Shown here: positions 27,132 through 35,365 of the stretch, one piece after another
How positions within the stretch are numbered: the stretch's first letter is position 1
Layout: each line of letters starts with the position of its first letter
NCBI GenBank assembly: GCA_000504425.1
Contig: KI632513.1
Span: forward strand, 2,034,760-2,098,759
Length of the DNA stretch: 64,000 nucleotides
Direction of reading: 5' to 3'
Source: Rhodopseudomonas palustris JSC-3b
Lineage (GTDB): Bacteria; Pseudomonadota; Alphaproteobacteria; Rhizobiales; Xanthobacteraceae
Notes under the pieces: generated by a model
Database searches by the model: none
Seen by the model: the letters and a program-made list of their open reading frames with translations, nothing else
What the model was told of the DNA's origin: nothing
Position numbers and translations under genes: made by a program

Positions 27132-28261
27132 CGCTTGCGCCAGACGAACAGTCCGGACATCGCGTAGTTCCACACCACGCCCATCAAGGCACCGGCGGCG
27201 CCGGCGATCCACCAGGTCGGCTCCTGATCATAGATCGAGAACGCAACGCCGACATTAGCGAGCAACCCGACGCTGCACACCAGATAGAACAGCAGCAGGC
27301 CGCGCAGAATGGCAAAACCTTTCAGGCGCTGGTCGCGGTAGGTGAGGAAATTGTTGAGCAGGAAGTTGCTGGTCATGGCGCAGATCGCGGCCACGGTTTG
27401 CGCTTCGCCGAACCGCAGCTGCAACGCATCGAGCGCGACATAGAGCGCCGCGACATGGACCAGCAGGCCGAGCGTGCCGACCATCGCGAACAGCACAAAG
27501 CGCAGCGTGATGATGTCATTGGTGAACTTCGCCAGCACCAGGCCGAGGAAGTCGAGCATCACCATCGAGTCGAGCTTGCTCTCGCCATGCAGCCGCGAAC
27601 CGAACGTGTACGGGACTTCCACGATGCGCAGGCTGCCGCGCGCGGTCGCGACCACGTCGAGCAGGATCTTGAAGCCCTGGGTCGAGAGCTGCGGCGCCAG
27701 TTCTTCAAAACGGTCGCGGCGGATCATGAAGAAGCCGCTCATCGGATCGTTGACCTCGACGCGCAGCACGCGGCGCGCAATCGTGGTGGCGAGCGCGCTG
27801 GCACCGGCGCGCTGCTTGTTGAAGGCGTCGGAATTGCCGCCCTCGATATAACGGCTGCCGACCACAAGATCGGCCTGCCCCGCTTGCAGGATGCCGAGCA
27901 TCTTGGCGAGCTGGGTCTCGTCATGCTGCAAATCGGCGTCGATCACCGCCACAAAACTGGCGCTCGACGACAAAATGCCTTCGATGCAGGCACCGGACAG
28001 GCCGCGGCGGCCGATGCGGCGCAGGCAACGCGCCCGCTGGTCCTGCCGTGCCAGCGCACGCACCACATTGGCGGTTCCGTCCGGCGAATTGTCGTCCACG
28101 AACACCGCTTCCCAGGCGATCCCGGCCAGCGCCACCTTCAGCCGCTCGAACAGCGGCGTGACATTGTCGCGCTCGTTGAAGGTCGGGATGATGACGGAGA
28201 GCTGCAACGGCGCGTCCGTCAGCGGCAAGGCGCCACTGCTGGCTGGAAAGGGCTGGTTCAT
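27128..28261 (-). CDS. Polyprenyl-phosphate glycosyltransferase (GT2) fused to GtrA domain
   Basis: A 377-residue fusion. Residues 20-240 are a GT2 domain of the dolichol-phosphate mannosyltransferase type: IIPTFNERDNV at 24-34, FVDDNSPDGT at 54-63 and the metal-binding DAD at 108-110. Residues about 250-375 are a four-helix GtrA-like membrane domain. It would load a sugar from a nucleotide onto polyprenyl phosphate at the inner membrane, for use by the downstream PMT_2 protein. ATG 28261 is the first in-frame start. Confidence 0.88.
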   Translation of the reverse strand: MNQPFPASSGALPLTDAPLQLSVIIPTFNERDNVTPLFERLKVALAGIAWEAVFVDDNSPDGTANVVRALARQDQRARCLRRIGRRGLSGACIEGILSSSASFVAVIDADLQHDETQLAKMLGILQAGQADLVVGSRYIEGGNSDAFNKQRAGASALATTIARRVLRVEVNDPMSGFFMIRRDRFEELAPQLSTQGFKILLDVVATARGSLRIVEVPYTFGSRLHGESKLDSMVMLDFLGLVLAKFTNDIITLRFVLFAMVGTLGLLVHVAALYVALDALQLRFGEAQTVAAICAMTSNFLLNNFLTYRDQRLKGFAILRGLLLFYLVCSVGLLANVGVAFSIYDQEPTWWIAGAAGALMGVVWNYAMSGLFVWRKR

Positions 28262-28473
28262 GCGCCAGCCCTATATCCGCGGCGCCGCGCCATGCCAAGG
28301 CGGCCGGCGGCAATCAGCGGGGGGAATCGGCGCACCGCGCCCGGAAAAGGCCGGCCTGCGGGGCACTGACGCTGCGGAAGAATGGAGCTTCGGGGAGAAT
28401 GGAGCTTTGGGAGGAAGCGCTTCGGGAGCGGGAGGACGCGGCTTCCGGGGGCAACGGGGCCCAAAGGCGCCCT

Positions 28474-28515
28474 CAAAAGTTACCGACCCAAACTTACCGT
28501 CCCAAAACTTCACCG
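28474..28515 (-). promoter_or_regulatory. Three iterated motifs upstream of the glycosyltransferase operon
   Basis: Three near copies, read on the plus strand: CAAAAGTTACCG at 28474, CAAACTTACCG at 28489 and CAAAACTTCACCG at 28503, spaced 15 and 14 bases. They lie in a 431-base intergenic space (28262-28692) between the divergent glycosyltransferase operon and the DUF72 gene. Regular spacing suggests a multi-site regulator target. The rest of the space holds purine-rich, GGGAG-repeating sequence and no credible gene. Confidence 0.5.
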
Positions 28516-28692
28516 AGCGGGGAAACGGAACCGACCCGGAAAACGTAAACGACCACGAACATCAGGTGTGCGTACATCCGGCACTCCCTGATTATTCCGT
28601 GGCCGTTGCGGCGCCGTGGCCCGTTGGCTTCGACGTCGCCGTTGTCAACAAGATAGGAACGGTTAGCTCGTTCCGCAAGGGGAGGCTGATCA

Positions 28693-29499
28693 ATGAAAAA
28701 AGCTTGCGGCGCAATCAGGATCGGCGTTGGCGGATGGACCTATCCGCCCTGGCGCGGAGAATTTTACCCCAGCAAACTGCCGCACACCCAGGAACTGAGC
28801 TACGCCGCGCAACACCTGACCTCGATCGAGATCAATGGAACTTTCTACGGCTCGCAAAAGCCGGCGAGCTTTCGCAAATGGGCGCGCGAAGTGCCGGACG
28901 GTTTCGTATTCACGCTAAAGGGTCCGCGCTTTGCCACCAACCGCAGAGTGCTGGCCGAGGCCGGCGACAGCATCAAACGGTTTTATGACTCCGGCGTGCT
29001 GGAACTTGGCGACCACCTCGGCCCGGTGCTGTGGCAGTTCGCACCCACCAAAACATTCCACGAGCCGGATTTCGCCGGATTTCTCGCTCTGCTGCCGCGT
29101 GAGATCGATGGCCGCGCGCTGCGCCACGCGGTCGAAGTGCGCCATCATAGTTTCTGTGTGCCGTCCTTCGTGACGCTGCTGCGCCAGCACGGCGTCGCCG
29201 TGGTGTTTTCAGAGCACGAAAGCTATCCGGCGATCGCCGATATCACGACTGATTTCATCTATGCCCGGCTGCAAAAGGGCCAGGAAACGATCGCGACCGG
29301 CTATCCGGATGGCGTTTTGGATGCGTGGGCGGCGCGCTTCAGGCAATGGGCCGAGGGCAGCGAACCTGCCGACCTGCCGCGCATCATCCCCTCCCCGCCA
29401 CCGGCGCAGCAACCGCGCGATGTGTTTGGCTATGTGATCCATGAAGCCAAGCTGCGGGCGCCAGCGGCGGCGATGGCTCTGATCGAGCGATTGCGTTAG
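28693..29499 (+). CDS. DUF72 family protein
   Basis: A 268-residue TIM-barrel-like protein of unknown function. It opens with IRIGVGGWTYPPWRGEFYP and contains SSIEINGTFY-like (TSIEINGTFYGSQKP) and LGPVLWQFAPTKTF segments, all conserved in DUF72. ATG 28693 follows AAGGGGAGG. It is followed 31 bases later by a DUF488 gene, a pairing that is common and suggests a shared, still unknown function. Confidence 0.88.
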   Translation: MKKACGAIRIGVGGWTYPPWRGEFYPSKLPHTQELSYAAQHLTSIEINGTFYGSQKPASFRKWAREVPDGFVFTLKGPRFATNRRVLAEAGDSIKRFYDSGVLELGDHLGPVLWQFAPTKTFHEPDFAGFLALLPREIDGRALRHAVEVRHHSFCVPSFVTLLRQHGVAVVFSEHESYPAIADITTDFIYARLQKGQETIATGYPDGVLDAWAARFRQWAEGSEPADLPRIIPSPPPAQQPRDVFGYVIHEAKLRAPAAAMALIERLR

Positions 29500-29530
29500 C
29501 CTTGTTATTCCAAGCCAGGAGGCAACCACG

Positions 29531-29989
29531 ATGGGTACGGCGAGCCAACTGTTCACCATCGGTTATGAGCGCAGCGCGCCGAAGGCGCTGCTTGACGAAT
29601 TGCAGCGCGCCGGCGTCAGACTGGTCGCCGATGTTCGTGCCGTGGTCTCGTCGCGCCGGCCGGGCTTTTCTAAAAATCAATTGGCCGCGGCGCTCGATCA
29701 GCGCGGCATCGGTTATCTGCATCTGCGCGACCTTGGCACCCCGAAAGAAGGCCGCAATGCGGCGCGCGGCGGCGATTTCGCAGCGCTGCGCCAAATCTAC
29801 AGCACGCATCTGAAAACGCCGCAGGCTAGCGAACAGCTCGATGCCTTGGAGGCGCTGATCAACAGCACAGGTCCGGTCTGCTTATTGTGTTTTGAGCAGG
29901 ATCATCAGCACTGCCATCGGCAATGGATCGCAGAACGAATGGCAGCTCGGCGGCCGGTTACAGTGCATCATCTCAAGCCGCAGCCATGA
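29531..29989 (+). CDS. DUF488 family protein
   Basis: A 152-residue protein of the DUF488 family. The conserved features seen are FTIGYE near 8-13, DVRAVVSSRRPGFSK, YLHLRDLGTPKEGR, and the C-terminal LLCFEQDHQHCHRQWIAE with its Cys and His residues, which could bind metal or serve in catalysis. AGGAGG lies eight bases upstream. It forms a unit with the DUF72 gene. No biochemical function is established for the family that I can state. Confidence 0.85.
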   Translation: MGTASQLFTIGYERSAPKALLDELQRAGVRLVADVRAVVSSRRPGFSKNQLAAALDQRGIGYLHLRDLGTPKEGRNAARGGDFAALRQIYSTHLKTPQASEQLDALEALINSTGPVCLLCFEQDHQHCHRQWIAERMAARRPVTVHHLKPQP

Positions 29990-30105
29990 GTCGTGACAGA
30001 GTAATGGTCAACATGGTTGTCATTTGGCCGCAGGTCGACGCATTGGCCTGCCTGACCGCTTCTGCTATGCGATGAACACAACGCTGACGAGAAGGATAAT
30101 AACCG

Positions 30106-30351
30106 ATGGGCAAGGTCGACTATCTCGATGGACAGCTCAAGGCGCTGGTGAATTTCGTCGCGGTGCTGGTCAAGGCGCATCCGGCGCCGGACCGCGTGCA
30201 GCAGTTTTTTGCGGAAGCCAATCAGTCCGAGCCCGACTCCCCCGAGGATCTCTCGGTGTCCTACGCATATCTGGACGGCTATAACGAAACCAATCGCCGT
30301 TTGAAGGATCTGATCAAGAACGCGATCGAGCAGCGTTCCACCACAAGCTGA
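30106..30351 (+). CDS. Small hypothetical protein, 81 residues
   Basis: An unrecognised soluble helical protein (MGKVDYLDGQLKALVNFVAV ... NETNRRLKDLIKNAIEQRST), with no Cys and no membrane segment. Its start has an AGAAGGA site. It lies 116 bases after the DUF488 gene and may be an independent unit. Amino-acid composition and codon use resemble the neighbouring genes, supporting real coding. Confidence 0.65.
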   Translation: MGKVDYLDGQLKALVNFVAVLVKAHPAPDRVQQFFAEANQSEPDSPEDLSVSYAYLDGYNETNRRLKDLIKNAIEQRSTTS

Positions 30352-30429
30352 CGGCTTCGCTCTGGACAGAGTGGAGGCACCCGCGCTTTACTGCAATCCA
30401 CGGTTGCCTGAGTTGCGTTGGGGGCTGCC

Positions 30430-31170
30430 ATGGGTTGTCGGGTTGGGGGACTGAGCGCGTGGCTCGCGGCGGCCATGATGGTGGTTGGCGTCAGCACCGT
30501 TCAGGCGCAGGACGCCCCGCCGGTGCTGGTTCTGCCCTCGCCGGCCGATGCGCCATCAAACCCTGCGCATTTTCTGCTGTTCAACGGTATCGACCTGTGG
30601 CGCGGCGCCTTTGATCTCTATGGCGGCGTGTATTGGGCGCCGGGCGGCTTGAATGACGACGGGCTGGTGACGCAGCTACAGCTATCGCGCCGCATCGATC
30701 GTTATGACAGCGGCAGCACGCTGACCTCGCGGGTCTCGACGCTGGCCGGCTATCGCTTCAAGCGCGGCGATTTCGAAGTCAAGCTGCTGGTCGGCCCGCA
30801 ATTCCAGAATATCGATCCGACCGCGCCCAATGCCAGCCTGCGCGGGCCGCAATTCGGCGCGCATGGCGTGATCGAGACTTGGTGGGAGCCGACGCCGTCG
30901 CTGCTGGTGGCCTCGTCATGGACCGCTTATTCGGTCAGCAATGGCCGCGGCGGACGGATCGCCGCCGGTGTCCGACTGTTCGACGGCTTTTGGACCGGAC
31001 CGGAAGCGTCGGCATTTGCCGATATCTACAGCACGCAGTACCGGGTCGGCATGCACATCACCGGCTGGCACTGGCACGATCTGGAATGGTCGGCGTCGGC
31101 CGGCTATCTTGAAGACAATTACCGCCGCCGCGGCGGCTATCTGCGGCTCGGCGTGTTGCTGCGGCACTGA
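30430..31170 (+). CDS. BcsS-like cellulose biosynthesis outer-membrane protein
   Basis: A 246-residue exported protein with a signal peptide (cleavage after VQAQ, about residue 27) and alternating beta strands rich in aromatic residues, ending in a C-terminal strand LRLGVLLRH. The opening NGIDLWRGAFDLYGGVYWAP pattern resembles the BcsS family (cellulose biosynthesis protein of alphaproteobacteria). ATG 30430 follows GGGGG; a TTG 12 bases upstream is possible. No bcsA genes are in the window, so the assignment is by similarity only. Confidence 0.65.
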   Translation: MGCRVGGLSAWLAAAMMVVGVSTVQAQDAPPVLVLPSPADAPSNPAHFLLFNGIDLWRGAFDLYGGVYWAPGGLNDDGLVTQLQLSRRIDRYDSGSTLTSRVSTLAGYRFKRGDFEVKLLVGPQFQNIDPTAPNASLRGPQFGAHGVIETWWEPTPSLLVASSWTAYSVSNGRGGRIAAGVRLFDGFWTGPEASAFADIYSTQYRVGMHITGWHWHDLEWSASAGYLEDNYRRRGGYLRLGVLLRH

Positions 31171-31200
31171 TCAGCGCTACAGCCGCAGCCACAACCCCGA

Positions 31201-32361
31201 TCAATCCAGCGTGCGGCGGAAGCGCGTCACCGCGATGGTCATCGCCACCAGCATCAGCACCACCAGCGCGATCGCGTCGTAGCGCAAATTCTCCAACGAC
31301 GCGCCTTTCAGCATGATCGAGCGCACGATGCGCAGATAATGGGTCAGCGGCAGGCACTCGCCGATATATTGCGCCCATTTCGGCATGCCGGCGAACGGGA
31401 ACATGAAGCCGGACAGCAGGATCGACGGCAGGAAGAACATCATCGAGGCCTGCATCGCCTGCAGCTGGTTCTGCACCAGGGTCGAGAACGTGTAGCCGAT
31501 CGCCAGATTGGTGGTGATGAACAGCGTCGACAGCAGCGCCAGCATGATCAGGCTGCCGAGGATCGGCACGCCGAACAGCAGCACGCCGATCGACACGATC
31601 AGCGTCGCCTGAATGAAGCCGACCAGCACATAGGGCAAAATCTTGCCGAGCATCACCTCGACCGGGGTGATCGGCATCGACAGCAGATTTTCCATGGTGC
31701 CGCGCTCGATCTCGCGGGTCACCGACAGCGCGGTGAAGATCAGCATGGTCATGGTGAGAATGGTGCCGACCAGACCCGGCACGATGTTGAGCCGCGACGA
31801 CGCCGCCGGATTGTAGCGCGCATGGGCGCGGATCTCGAATGGCGGGATCGCCGGCTCGCCGCCAACCCGGTCATGCATCAACGCGGTCTGCGCGATCTGG
31901 CCGAGCGCCGACAAAGCCGAGCCGGCCGCGACCGGATCGGTGGCATCGGCCGCGACCAGCAGCGCCGGCCGTTCGCCGCGCCGCACCGCGCGCTCAAAAC
32001 CGCGCGGAATTTCGATGCCGAACAGCACCTGCCCCGACATCAGCAGCGCATCGAATTGCTCGACGTCACGCACCTCATGGGTGAATCGGAAATAGGCAGT
32101 GTTTTCCAGCGCTTTGAGGATCGATCGGCCGAGATCGGTGTCCTCCTGCAGCAGCACCGCGGTCGGCAGATGGCGCGGCGTGGTGTTGATGGCATAGCCG
32201 AACAGCAATAGCTGCATCACCGGCATGAAGATGATCATGCCGAACGACACCCGGTCGCGCAGCAGCTGCAAGAACTCCTTCACCAGCATCGCATAGGTGC
32301 GGCGCCAGAAGCCGAACGGCCGGTCGCGGGCGGCAATGCGCGGATCGCGGGCGGCGTTCAT
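31201..32361 (-). CDS. ABC-2 type transporter permease (YbhR/YbhS-like)
   Basis: A 386-residue permease. An N-terminal membrane helix (about 38-57) is followed by a large periplasmic domain and five C-terminal helices, including VTREIERGTMENLLSMPITP, which is typical of this ABC-2 group. It overlaps the ATPase gene by ATGA and is the last gene of the tetR-adaptor-ATPase-permease operon. E. coli ybhFSR has two permease genes; only one is here, so it probably works as a homodimer. Confidence 0.9.
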   Translation of the reverse strand: MNAARDPRIAARDRPFGFWRRTYAMLVKEFLQLLRDRVSFGMIIFMPVMQLLLFGYAINTTPRHLPTAVLLQEDTDLGRSILKALENTAYFRFTHEVRDVEQFDALLMSGQVLFGIEIPRGFERAVRRGERPALLVAADATDPVAAGSALSALGQIAQTALMHDRVGGEPAIPPFEIRAHARYNPAASSRLNIVPGLVGTILTMTMLIFTALSVTREIERGTMENLLSMPITPVEVMLGKILPYVLVGFIQATLIVSIGVLLFGVPILGSLIMLALLSTLFITTNLAIGYTFSTLVQNQLQAMQASMMFFLPSILLSGFMFPFAGMPKWAQYIGECLPLTHYLRIVRSIMLKGASLENLRYDAIALVVLMLVAMTIAVTRFRRTLD

Positions 32362-33311
32362 TGGAAATTATCCTTGGATGAGTTCATCAGATCGATGAAC
32401 ACGTCTTCCAATGACGGCTCGCTGCGCCGCCATGTCAGCCGGCGATCGGCCTTGTAGCTGGCGATCGCCGCTTCCAGCGCCGCCTGATCGCGGCCGCAGA
32501 CATGCAGGCTGACGCCGAACGGCGCCACCATGTCGATGCCGGGTTTGCCGGTCAGTTCCGCCGCCAGCCCGTTCAAGGCCTCGCCGGACACGGTGTAGGT
32601 GGTGAGCTTCGATCCGGCGATCACTTGATCCACGGTGCCGTGGGTCAGCAGATGGCCGTAAGCGATATAGGCGATCTCGTGGCAGCGCTCGGCCTCGTCC
32701 ATGTAGTGGGTCGAGACCAGCACGGTCAGCCCCTCGGCGGCGAGCGCGTGAATCTCGTTCCAGAAATCGCGGCGCGCTTTCGGGTCAACGCCCGCGGTCG
32801 GCTCGTCGAGCAGCAACAATTGCGGATTGGGCAGCGTGCAGGCGCCGAGCGCCAGCCGCTGCTTCCAGCCGCCGGAGAGTTCACCGGCAAGCTGCGCTTC
32901 GCGGCCGTTAAGGCCCAGCCGGTTGATCATGTCGCGCGCCGCGCCGCGCGGATCGCGCAGGCCATAGAGCCGCGCCACGAATTCCAGGTTCTCGCGCACC
33001 GACAGGTCCTGATACAGGCTGAAGCGCTGCGTCATATAGCCGACCAGCCGCTTGATCTTGCGCGCTTCGCGGCGGATGTCGAAGCCAAGGCAGGTGCCCT
33101 CGCCGCTATCGGGCGTCAGCAGTCCGCACAGCATGCGGATCGTGGTGGTCTTGCCGGAGCCGTTCGGGCCGAGGAAGCCATAGATCGAGCCGCGCCGCAC
33201 CCGCATCGACAGATCGTGCACCACCTCGCGGCCGTTGAACGATTTCGACAGCCCCGAAACCTCGATGGCGATATCGCTGGCGATAGGATCGGCGGCGGCC
33301 TCGGTGCTCAT
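32358..33311 (-). CDS. ABC-2 type transporter ATP-binding protein (YbhF-like)
   Basis: A 317-residue ATPase. Walker A GPNGSGKTT is at 48-56, signature LSGGWKQ at 145-151 and Walker B LLLLDEPTAGVDP around 165-175; the C-terminal extension (about 230-310) is typical of drug-export ABC-2 ATPases. One domain is present, whereas E. coli YbhF has two fused. It overlaps the adaptor gene by four bases. Confidence 0.92.
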   Translation of the reverse strand: MSTEAAADPIASDIAIEVSGLSKSFNGREVVHDLSMRVRRGSIYGFLGPNGSGKTTTIRMLCGLLTPDSGEGTCLGFDIRREARKIKRLVGYMTQRFSLYQDLSVRENLEFVARLYGLRDPRGAARDMINRLGLNGREAQLAGELSGGWKQRLALGACTLPNPQLLLLDEPTAGVDPKARRDFWNEIHALAAEGLTVLVSTHYMDEAERCHEIAYIAYGHLLTHGTVDQVIAGSKLTTYTVSGEALNGLAAELTGKPGIDMVAPFGVSLHVCGRDQAALEAAIASYKADRRLTWRRSEPSLEDVFIDLMNSSKDNFQ

Positions 33312-34087
33312 CGCTTCACCGCCAGCGCGCCATGATGTTGCACCACCACGCTAACCGGCTGACCGACCCGCAGCCGCGCCGGCTGTTCTGGGCGCGCCTG
33401 GATCAGATAGACCAGCTTGCTGCGTTCCTCGAGCGAGTAGATCACCGGCGGGGTGTATTCGGCGGTGGTCGAGATGAAATACACCTTGCCAGTCAGACCG
33501 GGTCCGCAGCTATCACAGCTGATCTCGACCTGATCGCCGATCGAGAACCGCGCCAGCTCGGTTTCCGACACATAGAACCGCACTTTCATGTTGCCGGGCG
33601 GCAGGATCGACAGCACCGGCTTCTGCGCCGGCACCAGCTCGCCTTCGCGAAAGTAGATCTGCTGCACCATGCCGGTGACCGGGGCATGAATCTCGCGGCG
33701 CGCCAGGCGCGTCTTGGCGGTCTCGACCCGCGCTTCGGCGACGCGCAGCGCCGACACCGCGGAGTCGAGATTGGCCTGAGTGCCGGAGCCGGTGCGCGAC
33801 AGCGACTGCGCGCGATCATAGATCTGACGGGCATTGGCCAGCGTGGCGTTGTTCTGGTTGAGATCGGCCTGCTGCAGATCATCATCAAGCGTGTAGATCA
33901 GCGCGCCGTGGCTGACCTCGTCGCCCTCGCGCACCTTGAGGCTGGTGATGCGCCCTGATTCATCGGGGCTGACAAAGATCATGTCGGCCTCGATCCAGCC
34001 CTGATAGCTACCGTCGGAGCGCGGACCACAGGAGCCGAGCAGCAGCGCCGACAACGCGACCAGCCAAAACCGTCGTGACGCGATCAT
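33308..34087 (-). CDS. HlyD-type adaptor lipoprotein for ABC-2 exporter
   Basis: A 259-residue membrane fusion protein. The lipobox LLGSC puts the lipidated Cys at residue 20, so it is probably anchored by lipid rather than a helix. A lipoyl-like half (YTLDDDLQQADLNQ), a coiled-coil hairpin and a second half (REIHAPVTGMVQQIYFREGE) follow. It overlaps tetR by ATGA and the ATPase gene by ATGA. It should couple the ABC-2 exporter to an outer-membrane channel. Confidence 0.88.
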   Translation of the reverse strand: MIASRRFWLVALSALLLGSCGPRSDGSYQGWIEADMIFVSPDESGRITSLKVREGDEVSHGALIYTLDDDLQQADLNQNNATLANARQIYDRAQSLSRTGSGTQANLDSAVSALRVAEARVETAKTRLARREIHAPVTGMVQQIYFREGELVPAQKPVLSILPPGNMKVRFYVSETELARFSIGDQVEISCDSCGPGLTGKVYFISTTAEYTPPVIYSLEERSKLVYLIQARPEQPARLRVGQPVSVVVQHHGALAVKR

Positions 34088-34836
34088 GTCGCCCCCCGTT
34101 GATCGAAAATGATATCGAGATGGGCGCGCAGCATCTCCGCCGCGTCGAGCGGCGCGTGCTTGCTGAACAACCCCTGCCAGATCACCGCCATCAGCGCCGG
34201 CGCCGCCACGAGCTGCGGAAACTTGGCCAGAACGGTGTGATGAATCTCGCCGCGCGCGATGCCGTAGCGGATCAGCTGTTCGATCGCGCCAAGCCCGCGC
34301 AGCACCACTTCGCGATAGTGAAACTCGGCGAGTGCCGGGAAGCGCGCGCCCTCCGCCAGCACCAGCCGCAACACATCTGCGCGCTCGGTCTCGACGATCT
34401 CGCGCACAAAGGTCTGCACGAATTGCTCGAACAGCGCGCGCGCCGATTGGCCCTCGCCCGACTGCGGCGCGATCCTGGACACCACCGGCACCAGCGCCGA
34501 GCGGATCAGCTCCTGGAACAGCGCTTCCTTGTCCTTGAAGTAAAGATAGATCGTGCCCTTGGCGACGCCGGCGCGACGCGCGACGTCGTCGAGCCTGGTC
34601 GCAGTGTAGCCGCGCGCCACGAATTCCTGCAGGCCGGCGGCGACGATCGCGGCGCGACGCTCGGCCGATTTCGCCGCACGCCGGGACGACGGCTGGCCGC
34701 CCTCGCCGCTTTCGTCCGGTTCCGCTGCTGCCCCCGACTTACGGCGGCGCGGTTTTGCGCCTGGCTCTGTGGCCGCCCCCCGCCGCTGCCTTGCCGGGCC
34801 GCCGCGCGGCGCCGTTTTGGGATCTCGCATGGTCAT
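34084..34836 (-). CDS. TetR-family regulator of the ABC-2 exporter operon
   Basis: A 250-residue repressor with a long, charged N-terminal extension (about 55 residues rich in Arg, Pro and Gly) before the helix-turn-helix (EFVARGYTATRLDDVARRAG VAKGTIYLYFKDKEALF). ATG 34836 or the in-frame ATG at 34830 could be used; neither has a good Shine-Dalgarno. It is the first gene of the operon and its operator is directly upstream. Confidence 0.85.
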   Translation of the reverse strand: MTMRDPKTAPRGGPARQRRGAATEPGAKPRRRKSGAAAEPDESGEGGQPSSRRAAKSAERRAAIVAAGLQEFVARGYTATRLDDVARRAGVAKGTIYLYFKDKEALFQELIRSALVPVVSRIAPQSGEGQSARALFEQFVQTFVREIVETERADVLRLVLAEGARFPALAEFHYREVVLRGLGAIEQLIRYGIARGEIHHTVLAKFPQLVAAPALMAVIWQGLFSKHAPLDAAEMLRAHLDIIFDQRGAT

Positions 34837-34846
34837 TCATCAATAC

Positions 34847-34864
34847 TGACTGACCAGTCAGTCA
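34847..34864 (-). promoter_or_regulatory. Probable TetR operator of the ABC-2 exporter operon
   Basis: Perfect dyad TGACTGAC-CA-GTCAGTCA, 10 bases upstream of the tetR start. Its length and symmetry fit a TetR dimer site; it contains the TGACCAGTCA-type core often found for this family. Autoregulation of the operon is inferred. Confidence 0.75.
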
Positions 34865-35049
34865 TTTTCAAGAAGGAACTTTTGGAAGATTTCGGGGCGG
34901 CGGGAAGCTGGTTCTCTGGTTCGGCGGCCAGCGCCTGTTGCAGCCGGCCCCAAGCCTTCCAGTCGCAGCGCGTCGGGCGCAGCGTCGCAGCGGAACGGCC
35001 GTCGTCGCCCGGCATTGCACCCGGGTGTCAGCCGTTGAGGGAGGAACCG

Positions 35050-35229
35050 ATGCCGTCACCGGAATGGATTTGGGCGATCGGCATCATCGCGCTCGCGATC
35101 GCCATGGGCTACGGCGTGATGCGCGCGCGGAGGCGCACCGCCGCTGAACGCGCCACCACCGAGCACGTCACCCGCGAAGGCTACCGCGCCGAGGATTTGC
35201 AGGAAAAGAAGCGGTCGCTGCCGGACTAA
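35050..35229 (+). CDS. Small single-span membrane protein, 59 residues
   Basis: ATG 35050 has the strong site GGGAGGAACC directly upstream. The protein has one hydrophobic segment at about 6-23 (WIWAIGIIALAIAMGYGVM), then a basic anchor RARRR and a charged tail. The long open frame from 34075 is an artefact opposite tetR. No family is recognised. It lies between the tetR operator and the MoeA/MocA gene, which is convergent. Confidence 0.7.
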   Translation: MPSPEWIWAIGIIALAIAMGYGVMRARRRTAAERATTEHVTREGYRAEDLQEKKRSLPD

Positions 35230-35365
35230 CCAATTGATGGTGCAGAGCCGGCCCCTTCCCCTGCCGAACGTCCTCGCGTTCACGAGCGACATTCCCCCCC
35301 CACCCCGGCGCTTCGCGCCGACCCTCCCCACCGCTCCGCGGGGGGAGGGAAAGAGGCTGCTGCGA

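Noticed and set aside
28271..28513. 80-codon minus-strand frame (starts MKFWDGKFGS)
   Set aside because: It covers the iterated motifs and purine-rich spacer, is Pro-rich, lacks a ribosome-binding site and has no similarity I recognise.
34075..35229. 384-codon plus-strand frame
   Set aside because: Most of it is opposite the tetR gene; only the last 60 codons, starting at 35050 with a strong ribosome-binding site, are credible.
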